A stretch of DNA of 64,000 nucleotides from Rheinheimera sp. MM224. Lineage in GTDB: Bacteria; Pseudomonadota; Gammaproteobacteria; Enterobacterales; Alteromonadaceae. The stretch spans positions 1,736,001-1,800,000 of the forward strand of contig NZ_OX352320.1 of the NCBI RefSeq assembly GCF_947090785.1. Reading direction: 5' to 3'. Shown here in pieces: positions 1-9,426 of the stretch. The notes below the pieces were generated by a model, which saw only the letters and a program-made list of their open reading frames with translations, was not told the DNA's origin and made no database searches. Both the position numbers and the translations under genes were made by a program. Each line of letters opens with the position of its first letter. Position 1 is the stretch's first letter.

Positions 1-2208
1 ACCGTGATGATGAACCTGCGGGGTGAAAAAAGCTCCTTTGATCAAATGCACCCTGAAGTATCAGCCAATGGCTGGCGTGGTAGTGTCTCTTATATCGACC
101 AGTTCGCCGACGATACAGTAGGCGTGGCCATTGGTTTTGCTCATATGGATACACCCACTCAGGTCAAACATTACAAAGCCTGGGAATGGAATACGGTAGA
201 AACAGCACTTGAAGGCACAGAAAATGACGATGCGCTGGGTTTAGTCGGGCAGGAAGTGACAGCTGTGGCTCGTAGTCAGGTGCGTGATGGGGTGATGGCT
301 GTATTTGAATTTAAGCCCAACGATCAGCTGCACAGTACTATTGATACCTACTACTCCAAATTCGAACAAGATGAAATTATGCGTGGCGTGATGTGGTTCA
401 CTAACCAGTGGACTGGTGATGGCATGCAGTTTGAAAATCCGACTTTTACTGAGTTTGGTGGCACCAAAGTTGTTCAAAGTGGCACTGCAACCAACCTTCG
501 TCCTGTGCTGCGTAATGACAACAACACTCGCGATGATGAACTCAAAGCCATAGGCTGGAACACCAGTTATATAGTGGATCGCTGGACTTTGGAGCTGGAT
601 TTATCTTATTCAGGTTCCGAACGCGAAGAGCAGGTTCTGGAAACTTACGCGGGTTTAAACAATGGTGGTTTTGACTCCATTGGTTTTGACCTGACGCCTC
701 ATGGTTTCCCGACTTATACGCCTGCAACAGATTACACTGATGTCAATCAGGTGCAGTTAAGCGACCCGGCACCCTGGGGCGGCTGGGGCCACGACGGCTC
801 TATTCGTTACCCTCATGTCAAAGAGCAAATCCGCGAAGCCGAAGCCAGTGCCCGTTATGATTTAACAGACACAGCTCTGGGTACTAATTTTAGCTCTATT
901 GATTTTGGTATGAACTTTACCAAACGCACCAAAGATAAAGTGGTGGATGATAACGATCTGTTTTTGAAAAATGACAGAGCGCCAGTCTCCATAGACCCTT
1001 CGTTGCTGGTAAGCCCAACCTCGCTGGATTTCGCCGGTATACCGGGCGTGATTTCGTACGACATTTTGCCAACAGTTGACAGGTACTACGATATTTCTCC
1101 AATTCTGGATACCAACAGATGGAATAAAGCCTGGGGCGTGGATGAAGAAGTGTTGACCAGCTATCTGCGGATGAATCTGGATACTGAAGTCTTTGGTTTG
1201 CCACTCAAAGGTAACTTTGGTACTCAGGTGGTGCAAACCGATCAGCTATCCAGCGGTTTCCTAGCCAGCGATTATGATCCGGACAATCCGGCCACTCTGG
1301 TTCAGGTTGAAACCGGTGCTTCATATACTGATGTACTGCCGGCGCTGAACCTGAGTCTGGAAGTGCTGGAGGATCAGTTTGTCCGTTTTGCTGCAGGTAA
1401 AACTATGGCGCGTCCGCGTATGGATGAAATGCGCGCCAGCATTACCGCTGGTGTTGGTGTGGATTCCCGGCGCTGGAGCGGCAGCAGCGGTAACCCTGAA
1501 CTGGAACCATGGCGTGCTAAAGCTTTGGATTTAACGTACGAAGCCTATTTTGATGGCAGTACTTATATTGCTGCTGGTGCCTTTTATAAAAAACTGGACA
1601 GCTATATCTACACCCAGAATTTTGACTTTGATTTTTCCAACGCACCGAATAATTCCACCATTGAGCCTATCAGTCCTATTGGCAATATGAGCCGGCCTGC
1701 CAACGGCCAGGGCGGTAATATCAAAGGGCTGGAGCTGAGTATGTCGATTGATATTGGCAATTACTATGCGCCGCTGGACGGTTTTGGTTTTATTGGCAGT
1801 CAGTCCTGGTCGGATTCGAGTATTCAGCCTGATGGCCCCGGAACTTCAAGCAAGCTGCCGGGCTTGTCAGACCGTGTACGTGATTTAACTCTGTACTTCG
1901 AACAAAACGGTTTTTCAGCCAGGGTGAGTCAGCGCTACCGTTCTGAATTCCGTGGTGAAGTGGTACAGCTGTTTGCGACACGGGGTTACACCGAAGTGCT
2001 GGCTGACAAACAAGTGGATGCTCAGTTGAGTTACAGCTTTGATGAAGGCCGTTTTGACGGCGTGACTTTGTTGATGCAGGTCAACAACCTGACCAACTCA
2101 CCTTACACCACTCGTCTGAATACGCTGCAGGGCGGTGGTAGTTACTTCCCAGAAGTTTATGAAGAATACGGCCGGCAGTTCCTGCTGGGCGTGAGTTACA
2201 AGCTTTAG
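1..2208 (+). CDS. TonB-dependent receptor, C-terminal part (5' partial)
   Basis: Outer-membrane beta-barrel receptor that would take up a large substrate using TonB energy. The reading frame is open to the first base and no signal peptide, TonB box or plug domain is visible, so the N-terminus lies outside the window and the GTG/ATG codons at 4-12 are internal. The visible 734 residues alternate short aromatic-rich strands with long loops, and the end (GRQFLLGVSYKL) has the terminal-strand pattern with an aromatic and a hydrophobic last residue. The style resembles the Xanthomonas/Caulobacter-type receptors linked to sugar use. The halogenase gene follows 15 bp after the stop, suggesting one operon with the halogenase and GH30 genes. 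The substrate cannot be told from sequence. Confidence 0.88.
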   Translation, partial: TVMMNLRGEKSSFDQMHPEVSANGWRGSVSYIDQFADDTVGVAIGFAHMDTPTQVKHYKAWEWNTVETALEGTENDDALGLVGQEVTAVARSQVRDGVMAVFEFKPNDQLHSTIDTYYSKFEQDEIMRGVMWFTNQWTGDGMQFENPTFTEFGGTKVVQSGTATNLRPVLRNDNNTRDDELKAIGWNTSYIVDRWTLELDLSYSGSEREEQVLETYAGLNNGGFDSIGFDLTPHGFPTYTPATDYTDVNQVQLSDPAPWGGWGHDGSIRYPHVKEQIREAEASARYDLTDTALGTNFSSIDFGMNFTKRTKDKVVDDNDLFLKNDRAPVSIDPSLLVSPTSLDFAGIPGVISYDILPTVDRYYDISPILDTNRWNKAWGVDEEVLTSYLRMNLDTEVFGLPLKGNFGTQVVQTDQLSSGFLASDYDPDNPATLVQVETGASYTDVLPALNLSLEVLEDQFVRFAAGKTMARPRMDEMRASITAGVGVDSRRWSGSSGNPELEPWRAKALDLTYEAYFDGSTYIAAGAFYKKLDSYIYTQNFDFDFSNAPNNSTIEPISPIGNMSRPANGQGGNIKGLELSMSIDIGNYYAPLDGFGFIGSQSWSDSSIQPDGPGTSSKLPGLSDRVRDLTLYFEQNGFSARVSQRYRSEFRGEVVQLFATRGYTEVLADKQVDAQLSYSFDEGRFDGVTLLMQVNNLTNSPYTTRLNTLQGGGSYFPEVYEEYGRQFLLGVSYKL

Positions 2209-2223
2209 CAGAAGGTCGACACA

Positions 2224-3723
2224 ATGCTTGAACCTATTCAGACCATTGTGATCGTCGGAGGCGGCTCATCCGGTTGGATGAGCGCGGCCTTACTGGCGAA
2301 ACTGACAGGGCAGCGTTATCGGATTGAACTGGTTGAATCTGAACAGATTGGCACTGTAGGGGTTGGGGAAGCCACTATTCCTGCCATTAAGTTATACAAC
2401 CATTTATGTGGCATTGATGAGCAGGAGTTTATTCGAGCTACAGGAGCCACCTTCAAATTAGGTATTGAGTTTGTGAACTGGGGGCAAAAAGGCGACAGCT
2501 ATTTTCATGCTTTTGGCGCTTTGGGCCGCCAGTGGGAATGGCTAAGCTTTTATCAGTACTGGTTAAAGCTACAGCAGGAAGGTTTGGCGTTGCCTTTTGA
2601 ACACTACTGCATCGCCAGTCAGATGGCGCAGCAGCATAAGTTTATGCCAGCCGACCCCACTCAGCCGAAGTCACCTGTCAGCGAAATTGCCTACGCCTAT
2701 CATTTTGATGCCAGCCTGTATGCTCGTTACCTGCGCACCTTAAGTGAACAGCGTGGTGTAATTCGGCATGAAGGTATGATCAAGCATGTGGATCGGGATG
2801 CGGTGAGTGGCCATATCCGGCATCTGGTGCTGGAGGATGGCAGGCGAGTGGCCGGCGATTTGTTTATCGACTGCTCAGGGTTGCGGGCTTTATTGATTGG
2901 CCAGACTATGGGTGTGGGTTATGACGACTGGAGCCATTGGTTACCGAATGACAGCGCATGGGCTGTGCCTTCGGCAAGGCTTGCACAATTGCCGCCTTAT
3001 ACCAGGTCTACTGCTCACGAGTTTGGCTGGCAATGGCGTATTCCGCTGCAGCATCGAACCGGTAATGGTTTGGTGTTCAGTTCGGCTTATGTCAGTGATG
3101 AGCTGGCGCAACAACGCTTGCTGCAGACGCTTGAGCAGCAACAAAGTGCAGATCCACGGCTTATCCGCTTTACCACGGGCAAACGCAAACAGATGTGGCT
3201 TGGTAATTGTGTGGCTATTGGCTTGTCCAGTGGCTTCCTTGAACCGCTGGAGTCGACCAGTTTACATCTGGTGCAAACCGCTATTACCCGTCTGGTGAAT
3301 TTGTTTCCTGATCGCAGTTTTTCTAAGGCCAATACCGATCATTACAACTTACTGGCCGCACAGGAAATGGAACAAATCCGCGATTTTATTATTGCGCATT
3401 ACAAGGTGACTCAGCGGGATGACAGCGAGTACTGGCGCTACTTAAAGCAGATGAGTGTGCCGGACTCACTGCAACAAAAGCTGGATATTTTTCAGGCCTA
3501 TGGCCGGGTGCATCGAGTGGCTGATGAGCTGTTTCGTGAAGACAGTTGGGTGCAGGTGTTGTTAGGTCAGCGCCTGATGCCACAGGGTTACGACCCTATG
3601 GTGGATAATAAAACCCTGGCTCAAATCAGCGATTTTGCCGCGTCCACAGCCCATGTGATTGCCGCTTGTGTGGACAAAATGCCAACACATACAGATTTTA
3701 TTGCCGGAATTGCCGCGCATTAA
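2224..3723 (+). CDS. Flavin-dependent tryptophan-halogenase family protein
   Basis: Predicted FADH2-dependent halogenase (PF04820 family) that would chlorinate or brominate an aromatic substrate. Residues 11-17 hold the FAD-binding GxGxxG loop. GVGEATIP is at about 46-53. Lys78 (in TFKLGIEFVNW) corresponds to the catalytic lysine of PrnA. The halogenase signature WxWxIP is at 269-274, and Glu343 in LEPLEST corresponds to the catalytic PrnA Glu346. At 499 aa it is close to the usual length. No flavin reductase, normally required, is adjacent. Family members next to TonB receptors, such as BrvH, are reported to brominate indole in vitro, so tryptophan need not be the substrate. It sits between the receptor and the GH30 gene on the same strand with short gaps. 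Confidence 0.9.
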   Translation: MLEPIQTIVIVGGGSSGWMSAALLAKLTGQRYRIELVESEQIGTVGVGEATIPAIKLYNHLCGIDEQEFIRATGATFKLGIEFVNWGQKGDSYFHAFGALGRQWEWLSFYQYWLKLQQEGLALPFEHYCIASQMAQQHKFMPADPTQPKSPVSEIAYAYHFDASLYARYLRTLSEQRGVIRHEGMIKHVDRDAVSGHIRHLVLEDGRRVAGDLFIDCSGLRALLIGQTMGVGYDDWSHWLPNDSAWAVPSARLAQLPPYTRSTAHEFGWQWRIPLQHRTGNGLVFSSAYVSDELAQQRLLQTLEQQQSADPRLIRFTTGKRKQMWLGNCVAIGLSSGFLEPLESTSLHLVQTAITRLVNLFPDRSFSKANTDHYNLLAAQEMEQIRDFIIAHYKVTQRDDSEYWRYLKQMSVPDSLQQKLDIFQAYGRVHRVADELFREDSWVQVLLGQRLMPQGYDPMVDNKTLAQISDFAASTAHVIAACVDKMPTHTDFIAGIAAH

Positions 3724-3736
3724 CAGAGGTTTTTTT

Positions 3737-5131
3737 ATGAGATTGTTTCAAACACAGCTGAGGCTGATTGCTCTGGTATGGGCATGTATTTTGCCTTTCA
3801 CTACCAGTGCCGCAACAAAAAGCTATTTATCCAGCGCTGATCAAAAGCAGTTATTGAGTACAGAAACAGCCTTATGGCAGCAGCCACTTGATAAAAAACT
3901 GCCGCTGTTGCAGCTTAATGCAGAGCAGCAATTTCAGCAGATGGATGGCTTTGGTTACACCCTGACGGGCGGTAGTGCTATGCATCTGATGGGCTTAACC
4001 GCAGAGAATCGCAAGCAATTGTTGCAGGAGTTATTTGGTGCTGATGGGCTGGCGGTGAGTTATTTACGTTTAAGCATTGGTGCTTCGGATCTGGACCCTG
4101 AGCCTTTTAGTTACAACGACTTACCCCAAGGCCAACAGGATCCTGAACTCAAACAGTTTTCAATAAAAGCGGATGAGAAATACCTGCTGCCTGTGTTGAA
4201 GCAAATACTGGCGATTAATCCGAACATTAAACTGCTTGGCAGCCCCTGGTCACCCCCAGCCTGGATGAAAAGCAACAATTCCACTATAGGCGGCGAGCTG
4301 CTGGAGCAGCATTTTGGCAGTTATGCCTTGTATTTTATGAAATACATTCAGGCGATGCAGCAACAGGGTATTCGTCTGGATGCTGTGACAGTACAAAACG
4401 AACCTTTGCATCCTGGCAATAACCCAAGCTTATTAATGCATGCCTGGGATCAGGCCAATTTTATTAAAAACCATCTGGGACCAGCGTTCAAAAAAGCCGG
4501 GCTTGCTACCAAGATTATTATTTATGATCACAATGCTGATCATGTGGAATACCCCATTACGGTGCTCAATGACAAAGAGGCAAAAGCCTATATAGACGGC
4601 TCGGCTTTTCATTTGTACAACGGCAGCATTGAAGAGTTGGACAAGCTAAAACAAGCGCATCCGGATAAGAATATTTACTTTACCGAGCAGTGGGTTGGCG
4701 CGAATTCAGAATTTGATGATTCACTGATGTGGCATATCGAGCATTTAATTATTGGTGCACCGCGGCATTGGGCCCGTAACGTGCTGGAATGGAATCTGAG
4801 TTCAGATGCTAAGCTGCGGCCTTTTACCAAAGGTGGCTGCAGTTTGTGTTTGGGGGCTTTGACTATTGATGGTCAGAAGGTGAAGCGGAATGTGGCCTAT
4901 TACATTATTGCGCACGCTACTAAAGTAGTACCGTCCGGCTCAGTCCGTATTGATTCAGTATCAACGCAGGATATTCGTCATGTGGCTTATCTGCGCCCGG
5001 ATGGCCGTTATGCGCTGATCCTGCAAAACCTGACGATGGACGCCAAAGGCTTTAATCTGCAATTAAATGGCTCGTTAGAGCCTTATTCGGTGCAGTTGCC
5101 ACCCCGCACAGTATTAAGCTTGGTGCTTTAA
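3737..5131 (+). CDS. Secreted glycoside hydrolase family 30 (glucosylceramidase-like)
   Basis: Predicted exported beta-glycosidase of family GH30. The frame is open from about 3659, inside the halogenase gene, but ATG 3737 is preferred: AGAGG lies at 3725-3729 and the product then starts with a typical signal peptide (MRLF...LPFTTSA, about 25 residues). Glu222 in VTVQNEP is the expected acid/base and Glu317 in FTEQWVG the expected nucleophile. DGFGYTLTGGSA near the start of the mature protein and LGSPWSPPAWMK are typical of the family. The 464-aa length fits a catalytic domain plus the beta-sandwich. Family members cleave beta-1,6-glucan, beta-glucosyl or beta-xylosyl links; the exact substrate is not resolved. 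It is probably the last gene of the operon. Confidence 0.88.
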   Translation: MRLFQTQLRLIALVWACILPFTTSAATKSYLSSADQKQLLSTETALWQQPLDKKLPLLQLNAEQQFQQMDGFGYTLTGGSAMHLMGLTAENRKQLLQELFGADGLAVSYLRLSIGASDLDPEPFSYNDLPQGQQDPELKQFSIKADEKYLLPVLKQILAINPNIKLLGSPWSPPAWMKSNNSTIGGELLEQHFGSYALYFMKYIQAMQQQGIRLDAVTVQNEPLHPGNNPSLLMHAWDQANFIKNHLGPAFKKAGLATKIIIYDHNADHVEYPITVLNDKEAKAYIDGSAFHLYNGSIEELDKLKQAHPDKNIYFTEQWVGANSEFDDSLMWHIEHLIIGAPRHWARNVLEWNLSSDAKLRPFTKGGCSLCLGALTIDGQKVKRNVAYYIIAHATKVVPSGSVRIDSVSTQDIRHVAYLRPDGRYALILQNLTMDAKGFNLQLNGSLEPYSVQLPPRTVLSLVL

Positions 5132-5143
5132 GCTTAGAAAAGT

Positions 5144-5178
5144 CCTTTAGCTTTTGCTTTGATAGTAAAAGCTAAAGG
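5144..5178. terminator. 12-bp perfect inverted repeat after GH30 gene
   Basis: CCTTTAGCTTTT at 5144-5155 pairs perfectly with AAAAGCTAAAGG at 5167-5178 around an 11-nt loop, just after the GH30 stop. No clear run of T follows on the plus strand, so it is only a possible terminator or transcript-end hairpin. Confidence 0.4.
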
Positions 5179-5254
5179 CTGCTGTCAGAGTCTTTCTGGT
5201 CGCAAAGGGCATTGTATGGCACAATGACGGCCGTTTAGTCAGGCAGCCTTTCCC

Positions 5255-6118
5255 ATGAAAATTGATTTACACAGCCACACTTATTGCTCAGATGGCGTAT
5301 TAAGCCCAACCGAACTGGTTGAGCGTGCCGTCAGCAAAGGCGTGAATGTGCTTGCTATTACCGATCACGACACTATTGCAGGCCTTGCCGAAGCCCGCGT
5401 TGCTATTGCCGAAAAACAGCTGCCTTTGACTTTGATCCCAGGTGTGGAAATCTCGACCAGTTGGTACGAGTTTGAAATTCATATTGTCGGTTTAAATATC
5501 AATACTGATTGTCCGGTGTTTTTACAGCATTTAGCAGCTCAGCAGCAGCGCAGGGTAGAAAGGGCCGAAGAGATGGCGCGTCGTCTTGAGAAAAACAAAA
5601 TACCGGACGTGCTGGAGAATGTATTAAAAATTGCCAATGGCGCAGCCTTAACCCGTACTCACTTTGCCCGTTATCTGGTGCAGATTGGCAAAGCCAGCTC
5701 GATGAATACCGTATTTAAAAAGTACTTAAGCCGCGGCAATACCGGTTATGTGCCGAACAACTGGGTGCCTATGCAAGAGGCTGTGCAGTGGATTTTAGCC
5801 GCAGGCGGCACTCCGGTGCTGGCGCATCCGCTGAAATACAAACTGAATGGCCGTTGGCTGACCCGTTTAGCAGAAGAGTTTTCTGCTGCTGGTGGTAAAG
5901 CCATGGAAGTTGCTTCTGCTCAAATGACACCAGTGCAAAAGCGCCAGGTCTGGATGCTGTGCCAGAAGTTTGGTTTAACGGCGTCAGCTGGTTCTGATTT
6001 TCATCAGGAAACACCATGGAATGAGTTGGGGCGCCAGTTGTATTTTACCGACGATGTCACTCCTGTATGGCATGACTGGCAGTTGCCAGAGCCTGAATCA
6101 GCACAGCTTTCATCTTGA
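5255..6118 (+). CDS. rnm: PHP-domain 5'-3' exoribonuclease / nucleotidase (RNase AM, YciV/TrpH)
   Basis: PHP-family metal-dependent phosphoesterase. E. coli YciV (RNase AM) trims 5' ends of rRNAs and degrades short oligonucleotides and 3',5'-bisphosphates. The N-terminus has the metal-binding DLHSHTYCSDG, ITDHDT at about 36-41 follows, PGVEIS at about 67-72, and GSDFHQ near the C-terminus supplies late metal ligands. The 287-aa length matches the E. coli protein. It precedes yciO by about 70 bp and starts the conserved rnm-yciO-scpA-scpB-rluB run. The trp genes that lie beside it in enterobacteria are absent here. Confidence 0.9.
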   Translation: MKIDLHSHTYCSDGVLSPTELVERAVSKGVNVLAITDHDTIAGLAEARVAIAEKQLPLTLIPGVEISTSWYEFEIHIVGLNINTDCPVFLQHLAAQQQRRVERAEEMARRLEKNKIPDVLENVLKIANGAALTRTHFARYLVQIGKASSMNTVFKKYLSRGNTGYVPNNWVPMQEAVQWILAAGGTPVLAHPLKYKLNGRWLTRLAEEFSAAGGKAMEVASAQMTPVQKRQVWMLCQKFGLTASAGSDFHQETPWNELGRQLYFTDDVTPVWHDWQLPEPESAQLSS

Positions 6119-6187
6119 TTTTTAACGAATTTATTGCTATTTCTTAAACATACTTTAGTGCCAAGTGCAGAGAATAAGAAGAGTTTT

Positions 6188-6808
6188 ATGAGCCAATTTT
6201 TTTATGTTCATCCTGAGAATCCACAGCAACGTTTAATTAAACAGGCTGTGCATATTATTCAACAAGGTGGGGTAGTGATTTACCCAACAGATTCAGGTTA
6301 TGCGTTGGGTTGTCATATAGGTGATAAAGCGGCGCTTGAGCGTATTTTGCAAATCCGTCAGATGAGCACAGAGCATCACTTTACCCTGATGTGCCGCGAC
6401 TTTTCTGAGTTGTCTGTTTATGCCAAGGTAGAAAACAGCGCCTTTCGCTTAATCAAAAACCATACGCCTGGTGCTTACACTTTTATTTTAAAAGGCACAA
6501 AAGAAGTCCCTAAGCGTTTGCTCAATGAAAAGAAAAAGACCGTAGGTTTACGTATTCCGCAAAACAAAATTGCGCTGGCGCTGTTAGAAGAGCTGGGTGA
6601 ACCTTTGATGTCGAGTTCCTTAGTGTTGCCTGGCAATGACTTTGCTGAATCGGACCCGGAAGAAATGCGTGATCAATTAGAACGTCAGGTGGATTTAATT
6701 ATTCACGGTGGCGTTATTGCTGAAAACCACACTACAGTGATTGATTTATCAGACGATAACCCCGTAGTAATCCGACAAGGTGCAGGCGATAGCAGTGCTT
6801 TCATATAA
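6188..6808 (+). CDS. yciO: YciO, Sua5/YrdC/YciO family protein
   Basis: Member of the Sua5/YrdC/YciO family, which uses threonine, bicarbonate and ATP to make threonylcarbamoyl-AMP for tRNA t6A. YciO itself is a paralogue with poorly defined or weak activity. The frame is open upstream from 6134, but ATG 6188 gives an N-terminus (MSQFFYVHPENPQQRLIKQA) that lines up with E. coli YciO and the same 206-aa length, with AAGAAGAG at 6176-6183 as ribosome site. YPTDSGYALGC is the family nucleotide-binding signature, and the SSSL block follows late in the protein. It lies between rnm and scpA on the same strand. Confidence 0.9.
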   Translation: MSQFFYVHPENPQQRLIKQAVHIIQQGGVVIYPTDSGYALGCHIGDKAALERILQIRQMSTEHHFTLMCRDFSELSVYAKVENSAFRLIKNHTPGAYTFILKGTKEVPKRLLNEKKKTVGLRIPQNKIALALLEELGEPLMSSSLVLPGNDFAESDPEEMRDQLERQVDLIIHGGVIAENHTTVIDLSDDNPVVIRQGAGDSSAFI

Positions 6809-6831
6809 GTTTGGGTTTGGGTGTTTAGCCA

Positions 6832-7653
6832 ATGTCTGAGTCTTTAGCCGACAGCTTTGCCAGCCTGACGATACAGCAGCCTTTGCCGCTGGCTTTTGTT
6901 CGCGGCGAGGCTGTGCTGGATAAGCCGGAAGACTTGTATATTCCGCCTGAAGCACTGTCGGTATTGCTGGAAAGTTTTGAGGGCCCACTCGATTTTCTGC
7001 TGTATTTAATTCGTCGTCATCGCTTTGATATTGTCGATTTACCCATCAACGAAATCACCCTGCAGTATATGGAATACATAGATTTAATGCAGGATATGAA
7101 CTTTGAACTGGCAGCAGAGTATTTGTTAATGGCCGCTATGCTGGCGGAAATTAAATCGCGTTTATTACTGCCACAACACGACCATAAAGCTGATGACGAA
7201 ACCGACCCCAGAGCCGATTTAGTCCGGCGCTTGCAGGAATACGAAATTATCCGTAAAGCTGCCACCGACGTGGATTTATTGCCACGCCAGGAGCGGGATT
7301 ATTTCCCTGCCAAAGCGGGGTTGGACGATAACTTTGAACCTTATGTGATTTTGCCTGAAGTGTCGTTGCAGGAAATTTTGCTGGCACTGAAAGACATTGC
7401 TAAACGTGCCAAAGATTTTCAGCACCACCAGATTAAAAAAGAGCATTTATCCACCCGAGAGCGCATGAGTAAGATTTTAGAGTTGCTAAAAGGCCGCTCT
7501 GACTACCTTGAGTTTGCTGAATGTTTTGAGTTATCAGAAGGGCGACAGGGTGTAGTCGTCAGCTTTTTAGCTATTCTGGAGCTGGTAAAAGAAAAGCTAA
7601 TTCAGGTCATCCAGATAGAAGCTTATGGTCAGATCCACGTGAAATTGGCATAA
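6832..7653 (+). CDS. scpA: Segregation and condensation protein A
   Basis: Kleisin subunit of the SMC-ScpAB complex, which links SMC heads in chromosome organisation. Residues about 49-70 (FEGPLDFLLYLIRRHRFDI) and the following INEITLQYMEYI block are the strong ScpA signature, and the C-terminal winged-helix region is complete. The first 45 residues are a less conserved extension. ATG 6832 has only a weak ribosome site, so a slightly later start is possible. scpB follows after 38 bp. No smc gene is in the window; many gammaproteobacteria carry ScpAB without a nearby smc. Confidence 0.92.
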   Translation: MSESLADSFASLTIQQPLPLAFVRGEAVLDKPEDLYIPPEALSVLLESFEGPLDFLLYLIRRHRFDIVDLPINEITLQYMEYIDLMQDMNFELAAEYLLMAAMLAEIKSRLLLPQHDHKADDETDPRADLVRRLQEYEIIRKAATDVDLLPRQERDYFPAKAGLDDNFEPYVILPEVSLQEILLALKDIAKRAKDFQHHQIKKEHLSTRERMSKILELLKGRSDYLEFAECFELSEGRQGVVVSFLAILELVKEKLIQVIQIEAYGQIHVKLA

Positions 7654-7691
7654 TGACCGGCATATTTGAAGCTACAGACTAAGGAGAGGGC

Positions 7692-8273
7692 ATGGCGAAA
7701 AAAATTAACGAGCAACAACTGCTGCAGTTAGTCGAAGCCGCTATTTTTGCCTCTGACAAACCTTTGTCTGTCAATGACTTACAAAGCACTGTGCTGGAAA
7801 GTTTTGAGTTAACCCGAAAACGTCTGCAGCAGGCATTAGCGCAGTTGCAACAGGATTATTTAGGCCGGGGTATTCAGTTGATTGAAACTGCCTCTGGTTT
7901 TCGGTTTCAGACCCGCGCTGATTTAAGTGAATATCTGGCCTTACTCTGGCCAGAGCGCTCGCCGCGTTATTCCCGTGCCGTGCTAGAGACTTTGGCGTTG
8001 ATTGCTTATCGTCAACCTATTACCCGCGGCGAAATTGAAGAAGTGCGGGGTGTGACGGTCAGCAGTCAGATTATGCGTACTTTGCTCGACCGGGGTTGGG
8101 TCAAAGTGGTAGGGCATAAAGAAGTACCGGGTCGTCCTGGTTTGTACGCCACGACGCCGACATTTTTAGATTATTTTGGCTTAAAGGATTTAAGCGATTT
8201 ACCTGCTCTGGCCGAGTTTCAAGCAACGCCGGATTTTTTTAACCCAGTCGTGATGACTGAAGAGATACATTAA
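7692..8273 (+). CDS. scpB: Segregation and condensation protein B
   Basis: Partner of ScpA with two winged-helix domains. The conserved block LETLALIAYRQPITRGEIEEVRGV and the following GRPGLYATT stretch are typical. The 193-aa length is normal. A strong ribosome site AAGGAG (7681-7686) precedes ATG 7692. Only three bases separate its stop from rluB, an arrangement common across gammaproteobacteria and consistent with co-transcription with scpA and rluB. Confidence 0.92.
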   Translation: MAKKINEQQLLQLVEAAIFASDKPLSVNDLQSTVLESFELTRKRLQQALAQLQQDYLGRGIQLIETASGFRFQTRADLSEYLALLWPERSPRYSRAVLETLALIAYRQPITRGEIEEVRGVTVSSQIMRTLLDRGWVKVVGHKEVPGRPGLYATTPTFLDYFGLKDLSDLPALAEFQATPDFFNPVVMTEEIH

Positions 8274-8276
8274 ATC

Positions 8277-9218
8277 ATGAGTGAAAAACTACAGAAAGTG
8301 CTGGCGCGATCCGGTGTTGGATCCCGCCGCGAGATGGAAGAATACATCAGTGCTGGACGTGTGACTGTGGATGGCAAAGTGGCGTCATTAGGCGACCGTA
8401 TTAATGCAAATCAACAAGTGCGGGTCGACGGCCATCCGGTCAAAATTGCAGCAGAAGCTGAACAGGTATGCCGTGTTATTGCTTACCACAAACCTGAGGG
8501 CGAAATTTGTTCGCGTATCGACCCTGAGGGTCGTCCTACAGTATTTGACCGCCTGCCAAAAATTAAAGACTCACGCTGGATTGCCATTGGCCGTTTAGAT
8601 ATCAATACCAGCGGTTTATTGCTGTTCACCACAGATGGTGAAATGGCCAACCGTTTAATGCATCCAAAGTTTGAAGTAGAACGTGAATATGCAGTGCGTG
8701 TATTCGGTGATGTAAACGATGCAATGATCCAAAAACTGCGCACAGGCGTGGAGCTGGAAGATGGTAAAGCCAACTTCAAAAAAGTAAAAGCTATGGGCGG
8801 CGAAGGTATTAACCGCTGGTTCCATGTGGTTTTGACGGAAGGCCGTAACCGTGAAGTTCGCCGTATGTGGGAATCGCAGGGTGCTGTGGTTAGCCGCTTA
8901 ATTCGTATCCGTTACGGCGATTTGTTATTACCTAAACATTTACCAGCCGGTGGTTATGCCGAATATCCGCTGGAAGATGTGAACTACTTACGTAAGCTGG
9001 TGCATTTATCGGCTGAAACTGAAAGCTTAATGAAACCGGAAGACCGCGATGAGCGTCGTCGTCGTATGGCAGGCATTAAGCGTGCAGTGCGTAAGCATCA
9101 AATCATGGTGCAATCGGGTGTTAAACCTGAAGTAGTGAAAGCAGAAAAAGCAGCGGCCGCCGAAAAAGCCAAAGCGAAAAAGCCAAAACAAACTCAGAAA
9201 AAACGTACCCGCATCTGA
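8277..9218 (+). CDS. rluB: 23S rRNA pseudouridine(2605) synthase
   Basis: RsuA/RluB-type pseudouridine synthase acting on 23S rRNA U2605. Residues 1-60 form the S4 RNA-binding domain ([18 protein letters not shown]). [11 protein letters not shown] carries the catalytic Asp108. The [10 protein letters not shown] block is the RsuA/RluB family signature. The C-terminal 60 residues are a Lys/Ala-rich basic tail ([17 protein letters not shown]) like that seen in longer RluB proteins. It lies 3 bp after scpB and is the last gene of the cluster. Confidence 0.93.
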   Translation: MSEKLQKVLARSGVGSRREMEEYISAGRVTVDGKVASLGDRINANQQVRVDGHPVKIAAEAEQVCRVIAYHKPEGEICSRIDPEGRPTVFDRLPKIKDSRWIAIGRLDINTSGLLLFTTDGEMANRLMHPKFEVEREYAVRVFGDVNDAMIQKLRTGVELEDGKANFKKVKAMGGEGINRWFHVVLTEGRNREVRRMWESQGAVVSRLIRIRYGDLLLPKHLPAGGYAEYPLEDVNYLRKLVHLSAETESLMKPEDRDERRRRMAGIKRAVRKHQIMVQSGVKPEVVKAEKAAAAEKAKAKKPKQTQKKRTRI

Positions 9219-9276
9219 TGTTTAATTAACTTTCCTTATCAAAACATCACTGCAATCTGGCTTAAGGTCAGATTTT

Positions 9277-9302
9277 GGGGTCAGAGCCAAGGCTCTGACC
9301 CC
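9277..9302. repeat. REP-like perfect dyad
   Basis: GGGGTCAGAGCC (9277-9288) and GGCTCTGACCCC (9291-9302) form a perfect 12-bp inverted repeat with a 2-nt centre in the rluB-9427 gap. The GGGGTCAGAGC...TGACCCC pattern resembles extragenic palindromes found near RAYT-type (Y1) transposases in marine gammaproteobacteria. No such transposase is in this window. It has no T-run and so is a poor terminator. Confidence 0.55.
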
Positions 9303-9426
9303 GCAAACTAAATTTCACCTTAATTCATTCAGTTAGCATTAATTTATCTGGTCGGACATCAAAATGACATTTTGGGGCGTCTAACCTGTTAGATAAATGA
9401 AATGAAAGAGCCTGAGGAGAAGTGCA

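Noticed and set aside
862..1236. Minus-strand open frame of 124 codons inside the TonB receptor gene
   Set aside because: Antisense shadow of a well-supported gene, with no start signals or recognisable features.
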